Assembly (NCBI GenBank): GCA_019915015.1
Contig: JAHBBC010000011.1
Location: forward strand, 558,001-622,000
Direction: 5' to 3'
Length of the DNA: 64,000 bases
Source: Auriscalpium vulgare
Taxonomy: Eukaryota; Basidiomycota; Agaricomycetes; Russulales; Auriscalpiaceae
Shown here: positions 25,101 through 38,452 of the stretch, one piece after another
How the letters are laid out: every line of letters starts with the position of its first letter
How positions within the stretch are numbered: position 1 is the stretch's first letter
The notes under the pieces: generated by a model
What the model saw: only the letters and a program-made list of their open reading frames with translations
Databases searched by the model: none
What the model was told of the DNA's origin: nothing
Translations under genes and position numbers: made by a program

Positions 25101-25350
25101 GCCGACACACTTCATCTAATGGGGATGAGAGGGGGGGGATGGATGATGCGAGGGCGACGAGCGCACCTTTGCAGCTCTGCATACTGTGCACGCGCGGGCA
25201 CCTCTGACGACGGGAGGTTTTGGGCTGTCGACGGGAGAGGGGGGGGAGTAAGAGCGGAGACGGCGTGGATAAGGGTTAAGGAGCGTACGCAGACTTGGAG
25301 GCATCGTCTGGGTCGAGTTCTGGGGAAGGCGAGCGGTCAGCGTCTTGCAT
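22108..25350 (-). CDS. Zn2Cys6 binuclear-cluster transcription factor
   Basis: Twelve exons: 25350-25289, 25224-25167, 25115-25048, 24985-24941, 24883-24098, 24043-24020, 23957-23785, 23733-23629, 23568-23323, 23267-23163, 23109-23050 and 22997-22108. The start gives MQDADRSPSPELDPDDAS, followed by ACTVCRAAKMKC, PCQRCKRTGVEC and a basic linker RRGRKPGSK: a complete six-cysteine Zn2Cys6 cluster with a coiled-coil-like stretch behind it. The middle matches the fungal-specific transcription factor domain (FDLVFLRLNPFINLFDP, ACRMAVELGLNRYY). The C-terminus is Gln-rich and ends in YHHMNSNAPGYGM. Three one-base gaps break the frame, all in short C/G runs: about 24791-24797, 23906-23909 and 22300-22304. 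Each exon length fits once one base is added. The target genes cannot be told. Confidence 0.85.
22491..22530. repeat. CTG/CAG trinucleotide tract coding for polyglutamine
   Basis: It is an imperfect CTG run on the plus strand that encodes two glutamine blocks split by a proline in the transcription factor's C-terminal region. Such tracts often act in activation domains and vary in length between strains. Confidence 0.85.
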
Positions 25351-28300
25351 GAGGTTAAGTAGCAGCACTGTCGGGGGAGGTTTGACGACCGGAGAGCGAG
25401 CGTTATAAGAGAGCACTTGGCCGGCGAACGCCTCGCGCGCCCCCCCCTCGGCGAAGCCCCCATAGACGCCCGCCGCTCGAATCAGTGCCTAAATCCAACC
25501 GGCATCTCACCTCGCTCGGCCTCCAAACAGGGCCCCGCGCCGCCCGTCCCCGCAACCGCGGCCGAGGATCTCTCTGCCCGGCCTCTTGCTGCATCGCCGC
25601 CGCCGCTGATGCGGCCATCGCCTCCCACGCCCCCGGCCACCCGCGGCCACCGGTAATCATCCCTCCTTCTCATGGACCCCGCTGCCACCCCGCACCCCCG
25701 CCCAAGCCCCACGACCCACCTCTGCCCGCCGGCCTCTTACTGCCCCTGCACTTCACGGTGCTTGGGATCGCTTCTCCATACAATCCACTTTTCCTATGGG
25801 CCGAAATGGCAACCCCGCCCTGCTCATATCCCCGATCTCGCATCGTCACAGGCCATCTCTCCGTCCCATCCGGACGCCTACTCTTGGACAACCGAGGCAC
25901 ACAGACAACGCGTATCCCCCTTCGTCGACGCACACAACCGGCGAATTACTGCCTCTTCGCGTGTGTGAGACGCCGGCCGAATCGCCAGATAGACTGCGCA
26001 TCACCGTCCTTGGGGACCGTCGACGAGCCTCCATGTGTGCAGACGCTCGGTCGTGCGCCCTGCCGGGTCTCATCCATGCTCACAGCGTTACAGGAACGCC
26101 GCATTCCGCAGGCTGCGTGCGCGGTGCACATGGCCAGCAGGTGCGCTGCTGCCTTGAACCTTGAACGGAGCTGTTTTCGCCGACCACGTCGACTCCCTCG
26201 CGCGGCGGTGTCGACGAGCTGCCGGCGAAGCACTAGCAACACATGTCTAGATCTTCTTCGTCCGTGCCGCCGGCGTCATCTGCAGATCCTGACTCGATGC
26301 AAGGCGGACATCCCGGCGGATGTGTCGGACACATGTGTGGACGCCGCGAGACATGGTCACGTCGCTGGCTTCCTTCCAACGTTGCGGATATCTGCGAATC
26401 TAGCCGCTGGGCGTCGAGGACGACATCTCAGAATGCCGTCGGTACGAGCATAATTGCGTCCAACGACATGGCACATATAAATCTCGGCTATGGAACGTAC
26501 CGCCGAGCTGTATCTTGAGCGACAGGAATGCATCTACTCGTGGCGCAAGCGGGCGCTGCAGGACGGCGATGGTCAGTCACTTTCCCGCAGCACGGATCAT
26601 AAAGGCAGACTCACAGCAAAAGTGCAGCATCCAGCGGATGAGCATCCGCGCGCTACTGGTGTCGCAGACCAGCATCGACGTTCGCGGCAACAAGACTGCA
26701 GCCCGACCGATCAGAGGATGACACCCGGGCAGCGCTCGGACAGCAGGCGCCCCCCGATGCCGGTACACACGCGCATGAATCTCGATGCATAGCATGTATG
26801 CGCGCTGGCAAAGAGCCCGAGCCACTTTTAATGCTGCGGCGGGCCTTTGGATGAATGACTCCGAGTCGTTCCGGCCTAGTCATCGCAACCGCAGCAAGGA
26901 ATCAACTCAGACCCGAAGACCGGAGTGAGACGAGCCCATTCCGTGGAGATGGTGTCTGGTTTGGAGTGTAGGGATGCGTCAGACAACTAGAACGTGGGAT
27001 GGCCCGTGCGGGACGAGATGATCGTCAGGTGTCGAGGCCAAATGGGCGGGTCTGGCTCGAGGTGTTCATAGAATCAGAGCTGCGTCCACGACCAGTTGCA
27101 TCGAACTGTAGGAGGTAGCCTCGTTTGAGCCGGCCAGTATGCCGTGTTGACGCGCGGCTTGCGTATGCGTAGTCCAGCGCTGAGGCCCTGTTGTTAGAGG
27201 TTAAATGTACGATGCTGCTCACAATGATGCGATTTCGCAACGTGAGGCTCGACACACGCGCCTTGAATAAGCGGGGACCCGGAGCAGTAGTACCAGTCTG
27301 GGCCGCGAAACTCGGAGACCCTGTTGCTCAACTTTGTGGTGACAGTGTCTCACTCCGCCTTTGAATGTGGATGCACGGGACGTCATCAATAAGCGGGACC
27401 CTGAGGCGGATATGTTGTTGCGTGCGAACGGCCGGGGCAGATCCCGTCTGCCGGCTGGCAGGATACGTAGCTGCCTGCTGGCGTCCCACGTCGTCCGGCG
27501 GGTCTCAGAACGTCTCACATCGCCCGGGGTTCAAGCGCGAGAGAGCACCGGCGCCGGTGTCGAGCGTCTGGGCGGGGGAGGAGCGGCCAGTAGATTTGTT
27601 GATCATGACGCGCCGGTGTTCATGCTGTGAGCCGATGGGAGCGTGCGCCGGTGACTAGACGGCAAGCCAGTTCGTCATGCATGTCGATCCGCGGTCGTGC
27701 AGCGGCGTCTCGTGCGGGGGCCACTGCGCCCAGTGGGGGTCCCCGTCCCATCCAGGCCGTCCTGCGCGCTCGGGCCACTGCGATGGACATCTCCCTGGCG
27801 TTAGATACGAACCTCACGCGCGTCGCTCATGTATACTTAGCATGTTCTCAACAATGTCGGCATGTCGGACTGCCCGCCGCCCCGCTTACAGCACCGTACG
27901 TACTGTTCCTCACCACCGCAGCAGACGATGCCATCACTCTCGACGCTAGACGCCGCTTGCATACCGCGTCAGCTGGCGTGCCTCGCACTCACTGGGGATA
28001 TCATTTGCACCCCCAATTCCAAATATGTGCGCTGCTCCGGGAACACATGTCGCCAGAGGCCTCGACAAGTAATAACCGAGACAGAAGCCCACGTCTCCAT
28101 TCGCACAGCGCGTCAGAATCCCGCTGAGATACCGGCGTCTCGCGATATGGATTAGAGACCTCCGATCGGCGTCTTGATCGCGCTAGCATCCAAGGGGATC
28201 GCAAGTGATTCCTGTGCCAGCCGCACCCGGCGTATCTAGCGCTGCGCACATTTCGTTGTCCCGCTCTTTCGGCAACACAAATCTCCGGGCAATTGTCCAG

Positions 28301-28555
28301 CAGGTGCCCTTGGTTGCCGTCGCGCGACGGCGACTTCCCCGCTCACACTCGGACAACGCGGCTTACACATATGTCTCAGCGAGCGAGTAGCGAGCCTGAG
28401 GCCGGAGGGCTGCGGTGTTTCCAATCGATTGATTCAAGATAACGAACGCGTTGTATACGTATGTGCAGTGCGCCAAAGACGGCTGGCGCTAGATGTGGTG
28501 GTATTGTGGGTGGATTGTGGGGATACAGTATGCATGGGGAAAGTAATCAACGATG
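25351..28555. other. 3.2-kb region without a recognisable gene
   Basis: This is the longest gene-poor stretch of the window. It lies between the 5' end of the Zn2Cys6 gene and the 3' end of a glycosyltransferase gene. It is GC-rich, so several open frames up to 322 codons occur by chance on both strands, but their translations are Arg/Pro/Ser-rich, show no domain, and are not continued by plausible introns. I found no tRNA-like B-box, LTR or transposase. It may hold a long promoter, a noncoding transcript or a decayed element. Confidence 0.45.
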
Positions 28556-30123
28556 CTATGGTGTCCGCTCGGCTGCGTATCTTTGATCTGTGAACACGGG
28601 ATCTGCAACGGTCTCTATCCGCAGCGCTGCACTGCCGCGGTTCAGCCATATCCATTTGAACCCCGCGTGGTAGTCCAGCGCGGAGCCCCAGCGCTGCGTC
28701 AGACTGTTGTCCGCGTCGAACCAGCCGTCCCATTCAAAGTAGATGTCGTGCAGGCAGTTGCTACATACCCAGACCGCTGCATGAGCGAAATAGCGCCAAC
28801 GATCGGGACGGGCGTACTCACAAGTGCGCAAGTTTCGGGAGGATGACGTTGTCGGTGTTGTGCATGGCGGGGCGCTCGTCCTCCTCGGTCGCCGCGTCAT
28901 TCCCGAGGCCCGTGCCGTACATGTCCAGGAGGCAGCTCGTCACCTCCCAGTCGTGCGGCAGCGGCCTGTACAGGTCCGTGCGGTTGCTGACGATCGCCCA
29001 CCAGTAGCCCTGGTCGCCGAGCGCGACGTCCCGGTAGCGGCCGTCCGCCCCCGGCGCGCCGTACAGCGCCTCGAACGTCGGCGGCGCGGCCGCCACCGGC
29101 CGGTCCGCACTCGGCGCGTCGCGGTAGATGCTCGAGTCCATCAGCGGCAGCGCGCGCAGCTTCGCCAGGTCCAGCAGCATGATGCACGAGCAGATGTTCG
29201 ACGCGTAGTGCCAGTGCGCCGCGCCCTGCTCGGGGTGGCTGGGCATCGAGATCGCGATCGAGCCGTTCATGTGCGCGAACTCGTCGTACAGGAGCGCGGG
29301 GTCGGCCATGAAGAACGCGTCGGTGTCGACGAAGATCGCCTTTTCGACTTCAGGGAGCAGTTCGTGGATGAACAGTTTCATCAGGCCGGCTAGGCACGGA
29401 CTGTGAGACGGGAACCCAAAGACTCAGAGCGCGGCGCACTCACGATATCCAGCAGAGTGATCGGTCCCAATAGACCCCTCCCGCATGATGCGGCCCGCCA
29501 TGCCTTCCGCTGACAGAAGGTAGAATCGCACCAAGATGTCGTGCACAGGATGCGTGAGCAATTGCAGCCGCTTTTCCAGATACGCCTGGGCGCCATGGTC
29601 GCAAATAACATGGAATTCGACAGGGCGAGATGTATACATGATGGCTGTCTAGTCATTTCGGCGCCAGAATCAGTGTCTGTCAACAGGAACGAGGCTTCGA
29701 CAGGTACCTTCATCAGCACCGCGCCTTCTATCGCGCTATCTTCGTGGAACATGACCAGAGAGAAAACAACGGGATCCAGGGGCGCAAAGAGTTTTTTGTG
29801 ACCGCGGGTGCAGTCGCTGTAACCGTCGTCGCGGGTATCTCGGTTACAGTGATGGTGGCCCGGGTGACTGCAGCGAGGGCTGCGTCCGCACCGACGACGT
29901 TCAATGGAGAAGGGCAGCCCAGCGCGCTCTGATCGACCCTGGGTTGTTGGCTGAACAGGAACAGGGCCGACGCCGTCAAGCATGCTGCGGCAAGGAGAAA
30001 TGCGCCTCTTCGCGACCGAAGAAGCATCCAGCGGTCGCGTTTCGGGGGGGTAGGGAATGCAGGGCTGCCCGCGCGGCGAAGGGGCGACAAACTGGGAGTA
30101 TAAGGCGCCGCACCGCCACGCAT
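28556..30123 (-). CDS. GT8-like glycosyltransferase, type II membrane protein (copy A)
   Basis: Four exons (30123-29708, 29648-29444, 29389-28822, 28760-28556) give about 464 residues. The N-terminus has a short cytosolic part, one transmembrane anchor (GAFLLAAACLTASALFLF) and a Thr/Val-rich stem, as in Golgi enzymes. The catalytic part contains EFHVICDHGAQAYLEKRL, the metal-binding DxD in AIFVDTDAFFMADPALLYDE, SCIMLLDLAKLR and LGDQGYWWAIV. This pattern resembles GT8-like xylosyl/glucosyl transferases (GXYLT/LARGE type); donor and acceptor are unknown. Near 29792-29797 the run of six A (sense strand) must be seven to join the stem to the catalytic frame. The start at 30123 was preferred over 30174 by comparison with copy B. 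Confidence 0.8.
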
Positions 30124-30285
30124 TGCTACCGCAGGAGACGCCGTTGGGCCACGGAAGGGTGCGAATGGTCGCAAAGATGTCGGCGTTTGATGAAGTTAGA
30201 TGGGCATGTATGGCTGGCGGGAGCGGTTGCAGGGCGAGTTGGACAAGGTGAAGGGTGGTGAGAAGTGGCCATGCGACTCGAGATG

Positions 30286-30297
30286 TATATATAAAGG
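30286..30297 (-). promoter_or_regulatory. TATA-like element
   Basis: An alternating AT stretch (tatatataaa on the plus strand) lies about 165 nt upstream of the start of glycosyltransferase copy A and could serve as its TATA box. Evidence is position and composition only. Confidence 0.3.
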
Positions 30298-31297
30298 ACC
30301 GAGGTCGAGCAAGATACGGGTGCGTCGAGACGGTGATGGAAGTTGGATATCGTTGTTAAAAGGGCGCTGAGAAGCCCCACCGGCGCTCCGAGTTCAGACG
30401 TCTGCCGACATCACCGCCGGAAAACAGCGGATAAACGATAGCTTGACCGGATGCTTGCTTCTTGCATGGGCCCGGCCTCAAGAGTGAGACGTGTGCTGAT
30501 ATTTGTTAGCGTGTGGCAGACACTGGGACTCCATGGTCTTCGGTACACTGGATCACGCTGTGCGCACGACAAGTTGATGCACGACACGGCGCGCGTGCGC
30601 GTAAGATGAGCGAGGTGGGCACACCGTCGAGGCCTTGGGTGTTCAAAATCACGCGGCGAAGCCCCGTCAGGCGTTCATCGCACAAGCAGACCCCACGTAC
30701 TATGTACTTAGTAGGACGGATATGTCCCGAAGAGCGTTCGCTCGAGGCAGGGCGTCTGGAGTGTTCGCAAATATGAGGCCAGCAGTCCTGGACAGTTCCT
30801 GAACATTCTGCGAGAACGATGACGATGGTGTGATGACCACCCGCGCCTGCCATTGACTTTGGGGATGCAAAAGGATGTATTGATGCATGGAATATTGGAA
30901 GAGGCACTTTCGAGCAGCATAACCTATGGGTGCGCAGCTCGTTACGGTCGCGAAAAATGGGATGGCTGATGCACGGACCTCAACCACCTGCGATGTCCGG
31001 CAGTCACGCGAACAAGGTGTTGACCAGCTGACGGCGCTGTGGTCGAAGTGTTGAGCACGGGAAGAGATAGACCACAGATCAAAGTGTCGAGGCCGGCTGT
31101 AGATGCGGGGGTGGGGAAGGGCGTGACGACATTTCAACCCGCGAAGGCCAGCGAAGGCCGGTCTGGACATAACTTGCCGGCGCGAGCCCGGCGTCCCGCT
31201 CAGAGATGCCGGATACAAATACCCCTCGCCCCGGGTTCGTTTGCTCGCCCATCTACTCGCACAATATTCTCCAGTTTACAACTAAACCGTGCACCGC
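30298..31297. other. divergent intergenic region
   Basis: Spacer of about 1 kb between glycosyltransferase copy A (minus) and the phosphofructokinase-2 gene (plus). It should contain both promoters. Short reading frames only; no gene recognised. Confidence 0.4.
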
Positions 31298-33678
<2,381 letters not shown>

Positions 33679-33863
33679 GCATACGTTTGTGGCCACCTCT
33701 TTGCACGTAGGCTGATGCTGCAATATCTAGATTCTACCAGAAGCTATGACGAGTGGGATGATACAAGTTTTGTGAGAAGAACGAAATTAACTAAGGTCAA
33801 TGTAATAACTGCGCTCTGTATCCAAATTCTATAATATAGGTATACTGTACTCGGTTCTATGTT

Positions 33864-35464
33864 CTACGCAGTCGGAGTCCGTCCCGCCGCAAATTTTTGA
33901 TCGGCGAATTGAGGCTCAAGGACAGTCTCCATCGTGAGGTTCGCGGAGCCCCGGTTCAACCAGATCCACTTGGTGCCTACGTGGTAGTCCATCACAGAGC
34001 CCCACCGTTGGGTCAAGCTGTTCTCGGCATCTAACCATCCAGCCCATTCAAAGTATATATCCGTGTTGTGAAGGCAATTACTGCAGAAGATATGTCAATA
34101 AGGACAATTCAATACGACGTGACACAACTTACAAATGCAACAGCTTGGGGTGCACGACGGTGCCCTGCCAAGGCGTATTCCACAGATGAATCATTACTCC
34201 GCGCTCTTCGTCCTCCGTCGCCGCATCAGATCCATGCACAACGCCCGTCCCGTACATATCGAGCAGGCAGCTCGACACCTCCCAATCGTATGACAGGGGG
34301 GTGAAAATGTCCGTTCGATGTCTGACAATGGCCCACCAGTACCCTTGGTCCCCGAGTGCCACGTTCTGATAGTGTCCGTCCGTCCCTGGCGGACCGAAAA
34401 GGGCCTCGAACGCCGGCGGTGCGAGAGCGTGGACGGTGGTGTCCTCGCGGTACAGGATAGAGTCCATCAGGCGCATCGAGCGCAGCTTCGCGAGGTCCAG
34501 GAGCATGATGCAGGAGCAGATCTTCGACGCGTCGTGCCATTCCTGGGCTGCCTGTTCGGGGTGGCTAGGCATGGAGATCGCGATGGACTCGTTCATGTGC
34601 GCGAATTCGTCGTACAGGAGAGCTGGGTCCGTCAAGAAGAACGCGTCTGTGTCGACGAATATCGCCTTGTCGACGTCATCGGGCAGGATCTCGTGAATGA
34701 AGAGCTTCATAAGACCAGCTGGAAATAGAGTGGCGTTAGTGGGACAAGTGCAAGACGTGTGACGTGTGTCAAAACTTACGGGTACCCGCCGCATGGTCTG
34801 TGTAGATAGCACCCTCGCGCTCTACGCGGCCGACCATCTGGTCTGGAGACAGGCGGTAAAAACGGACAAGGACATTGTGTACGGGGTGGGTAAGCAGTTT
34901 GAGCCGGCTTTCTAGGTATTCTTGCGCAGAAACGTCGCAGATGATGTGGAACTCCAGAGGTCGGGAGGTATACATGATGGCTGTCTACATCGGCGCTCCG
35001 TCAGCCACAGCCGAGACGCGTAGATGAAGTGATACGTACCTTCATTAAGACAGCACCTTCCATTGCTGAACTGTGATAATACATAACAAGGGCAAACTTG
35101 ACAGGCCAGATGGCCGCGCAACGGTAACAGTTTCCGTGGCTGCGGGCGCGGTGACGGTGACGGTAGCAGGGGGTATAGCATGGGATGCGGTGACTGTTAT
35201 AGTGATTGGAGGAAGTATAGCATGCTCTTCTGGTGGAGGGTCGCGCGAGGCATCAAGCGCCGGAGGAACACATCGTTGAGGGACGAAGGTGTCTGTGGGA
35301 TGAGCGAATAGCACGTAGGCTGGGACCAATGTACATGCGACCGCCAGCAGGAGCAATCGCAGGCGCCGTCCTCTGAAGAATGCCCAGAAGTCGGTGGGCT
35401 GCTGGTGGGAAGAGTGGGGGTTTGGCACGAATGGGGATGTCTCTGCTGAACTGGATGAGGCCAT
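33864..35464 (-). CDS. GT8-like glycosyltransferase, type II membrane protein (copy B)
   Basis: Paralogue of copy A with the same four-exon structure (35464-35040, 34984-34780, 34718-34133, 34080-33864) and the same intron phases. An N-terminal anchor (LLLLAVACTLVPAYVLF) and a Thr/Val-rich stem precede the catalytic domain with AIFVDTDAFFLTDPALLYDE, SCIMLLDLAKLR and LGDQGYWWAIV. The C-terminal exon (YFEWAGWLDAENSLTQRWGS, KWIWLNRGSA) also matches copy A closely. A one-base gap near 35105 (GG in TCTGGCCTG, sense strand) separates the stem frame from KFALVMYY. A Golgi location follows from the architecture. It lies on the same strand as copy A with the phosphofructokinase-2 gene inserted between them. 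Confidence 0.8.
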
Positions 35465-36288
35465 CGCCTACGGGGACTCCGACTCGGAGGAAGGAAGGGT
35501 CCAAGTTGGGAAGTGCGAGATGATGGCGCAGAGGGTATCTTTGACTAGGGTTATGAGGGTGGGTCAAGACCGCAGCTGCGGGGATGACGGTGGCAGGTCG
35601 GAAAAGACTAGGACCAGACTAGGACGAGTCTGAGCGCTGAGGCCCGCATAAGTTATTTAGGGGGGGATAATGAAGCTCGGCCTCGTGTACGTACATGTTG
35701 TACCTCGGGAGCGCCTAGGCGCGCGCTTGAAGCCAAGGCCGAGTTGGCACAAGAAAAGTGATCTTGACCGAAGAACTTGGCAGAAAAAGAGAACCAGAAA
35801 AACCATCCTAGACCGTAAGAGGAGGATAGGATAGGATAGGATATAGGATAGGAGAATGTTGAAAACTTTTTGACAATGAAAAGTCTCAGACTGGCCGAAG
35901 CCGGAGTCCGAGAGCGAAGTATCTTAGCGCCGTCACATATGCATATTCTCAAGGGGAATGCAAGCAATGGCAAATAGATAGTCAAGTGGATACTTACCAG
36001 ATGCACGTAGGGGAAGTGCACCAAGGATAGGATTGGATAGGATTGGTGGTCGGCTGGGCAGGAGAGCCGTTTCGGACGTTGGTCACGGTGTTTGCCCTCG
36101 CTTGCCACCCACCGATCGCGGTCGTAGCCTGGCCCGCCGCGCCGGCCTGGCACTGTCCCACATGCACTATATATACAGCGTCCTGGGTGTATCAAACTTG
36201 GGCATGCTCAGGTATGTAGGCTATTCAGAGCGCATGCAGACAAAGGACCCACTACAGGATTTACTACGATAGACAATGTGCAAAACGT
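35465..36288. other. intergenic region
   Basis: Between two minus-strand genes. It holds the promoter of copy B, an ATAGG-type repeat near 35823-35853 and a related GGATAGGATTGG stretch near 36020. No gene was recognised. Confidence 0.4.
35823..35853. repeat. imperfect GGATA pentanucleotide repeat
   Basis: About six units of GGATA/ATAGG with one interruption, with a looser copy 170 nt downstream. A simple-sequence repeat. Confidence 0.75.
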
Positions 36289-38452
36289 TCACAGCGCACT
36301 CGAAAACCGGTACTCAGACGAGAAGCCATACTGCATGAAGATCTTCCACAAGGACGCTGTTTCGATCTGTGCAGGCTGACATCAGCGTGGGCCCCAGCAC
36401 TGGAACCCATACGTGCCTCTAAGAACAGGTGTTGCGAATGGGTCTTCGTTCCTGGCACGACGCGCAAGTTCATCGATCCTTCAACCTCTGATGAGCTTGA
36501 AAACACCATAAGCAGCACAAATGGGCTTACCGGGCAGCCGTCGCGGGTCCTTGACCCTTAGCAGCAGTGCAAACAGGGGGAAGCAGTTCATCAAGTCCAC
36601 CAGGAAGTTCAACAGCGCCGTCGGGAGCGTAATCGCGGAACGCAACTATGCCGGATGGTGTCATTGATCAAGCATGCGCGGCCGCAGGCACTCACCAAAA
36701 CAAATAGAAGTGTGTAGGTCAGGAACGTGGGCAGGCTGAAGGTCACCAGCGTGAATAACAGTGTCCCGAGCAGCAGCTGGTCCAGCTCATAATGCCACGA
36801 GTCGACATGCTTGTGGAGCATGTTAAAGCGCTTCCCTTGAAACTGAATGAGATTGGAAAACTGGATGCAAAATAGCAAACTCACCACGGAAGAGATTCCA
36901 CAGAGAGCTTAGAGCGACCATTTGGTACGAAAACAACCGGGTCAGCATGAGGTAGCTCAGAAAGACATGTAGCGTCAGAGCCTTGAACATGTCCAAGAAC
37001 AGTGACACTATCATCGTCAAGCCTCCGACGCCGGAGAGGCCGAGGACATATACTATGTTCGGGAAGTACGGTGCCAAGGCGCGTATCGTTACTGCCAATG
37101 AATCAGCACATGAGTATAAGAAGTGGAACAACAAAACGCACATGCCCATAGTTCGAGCGTTCCCAAGGCTGTCTGACAGCAGAAATGACTCAACTCTGTA
37201 TTGAGCTTCAAACCCGCCGGCCAATCGTCTAACCAAAGGAGTGCATCGCGCGTGAAAGTGATGAACACGGTCTGTGGATGCAGGTTTGCCAAGCATTCCT
37301 AGCTCAAATCGTTGAACGAGCTCACCTCGAGCCCGTCGTGGAGGGCTTTGCTTACGGGCACATGGTTGTCGCAGAGGAAGGATCCAATCGCAATGCCGAG
37401 GACAAGGTCATTGAGAACTAGCCATATTGCGTTGTTGAACCTATGATTCGTTAGCATGACAGCATGCGAAAGGAGGCGGGCTTACTGCACATAGTGCGGC
37501 GACGTCTCTAGCCGGCTGTATATGTACGACAATCGTGGATATGTGTATAGATCCTGCACGAGTCGGGCTCGCGTGTAAACTTGCTGCACTAAATCCGATT
37601 ATTGACTAGGGCCTTATCATAGAGCTTTCGGGATACATACCTGAGTATAACTGTGCCTTTGTGAGCATGAGCAAGCTTACGAATGGCGTAAACATGGTCG
37701 CTGCCATGATAAGCAAGCGGCGCGTGGCAGCATAGAGAGGCCGTACGGTGATCGCTAGAACCGCCTTTGTTGGCCATATGACGGCCTCCGGAATCGTGAG
37801 TTTTGATACCCAAGAGTCGGAGATCCGAAGGAGTAAGTGCAAACGATGCGCCGCGTTGAGCTAACGGGACGGTCAGTAGTGACATCAGAAGGTGGCAACG
37901 ATGTTTCATACCTCATCCACAGTGGTTGCATCTACGCCAAGGTCCGAGGACCAGATGACATTGCTCCCTGGAGTGACGGATGATGTGTTCCTGGAGGCAT
38001 CCAGAGGGTGAAAGGAGAGCGATCCCAATGATGACCGCCGGTACAAGACAAACGTCAGAGGACGTCTGCGAGGGCGTAAGAATAAGACAGTTTGCAAGGG
38101 AAATTGACACGAACTCAGCCGTCCCCGCCTCATCAGAAGCAAAGAGCAAAGTTGGAACACCTCCGCTCGACCGCTCACACCGTCCCAACACTGCGGGACG
38201 CGACGGCACAGCGTTACCGGTCGAGAAGTACGCGTTCTCACTCAGAAAGTGAGACAATTGATTTTCGGCCTCGCCTATACATAGTAGAGGAAACGATGAA
38301 CATGTGCACCGTATGCAAAGGGTCCACTGACTGAGTGATTGCACCTGAAGGACACCTGCGGCGCATATGGAGCGGGGGTGCCGCCATCCATAGAAGTATC
38401 CCAACTTCCCAGTGTCTTCAGCTGGCCAGAAGACGAAGCACTGCAGAGTCAT
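36289..38452 (-). CDS. GPI1: GPI1/PIG-Q, subunit of the GPI-N-acetylglucosaminyltransferase
   Basis: Twelve exons (38452-38332, 38274-38109, 38065-37912, 37860-37641, 37579-37486, 37440-37326, 37271-37142, 37091-36885, 36835-36696, 36645-36531, 36487-36417, 36375-36289) give 539 residues with all phases closing. The protein is a multispanning ER membrane subunit of the complex that transfers GlcNAc to phosphatidylinositol, the first step of GPI-anchor synthesis. Family marks are FVFWPAEDTGKLGYFYGW at the start, DDWPAGLKLNTELSHF, LSSLWNLFRGKRFNMLHKHV, DSWHYELDQLLLGTLLF and LLNFLVDLMNCFPLFAL, with five or more hydrophobic segments. The intron 36376-36416 begins with GC (GAG/gcacgt); no GT alternative keeps the frame. 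Confidence 0.9.

Noticed and set aside
25485..26453. 322-codon open frame on the plus strand
   Set aside because: Arg/Pro/Cys-rich translation without domains; long open frames are expected by chance in GC-rich DNA, and overlapping frames on both strands look equally open.
27515..27560. GGGTTCAAGC resembling a tRNA B-box
   Set aside because: No matching A-box, anticodon arm or acceptor stem could be folded around it.
34973..35039. Apparent extra base at the acceptor of glycosyltransferase B exon 2
   Set aside because: On recount the acceptor and first codons equal those of copy A (tag followed by ACAGCCATC), so there is no anomaly.
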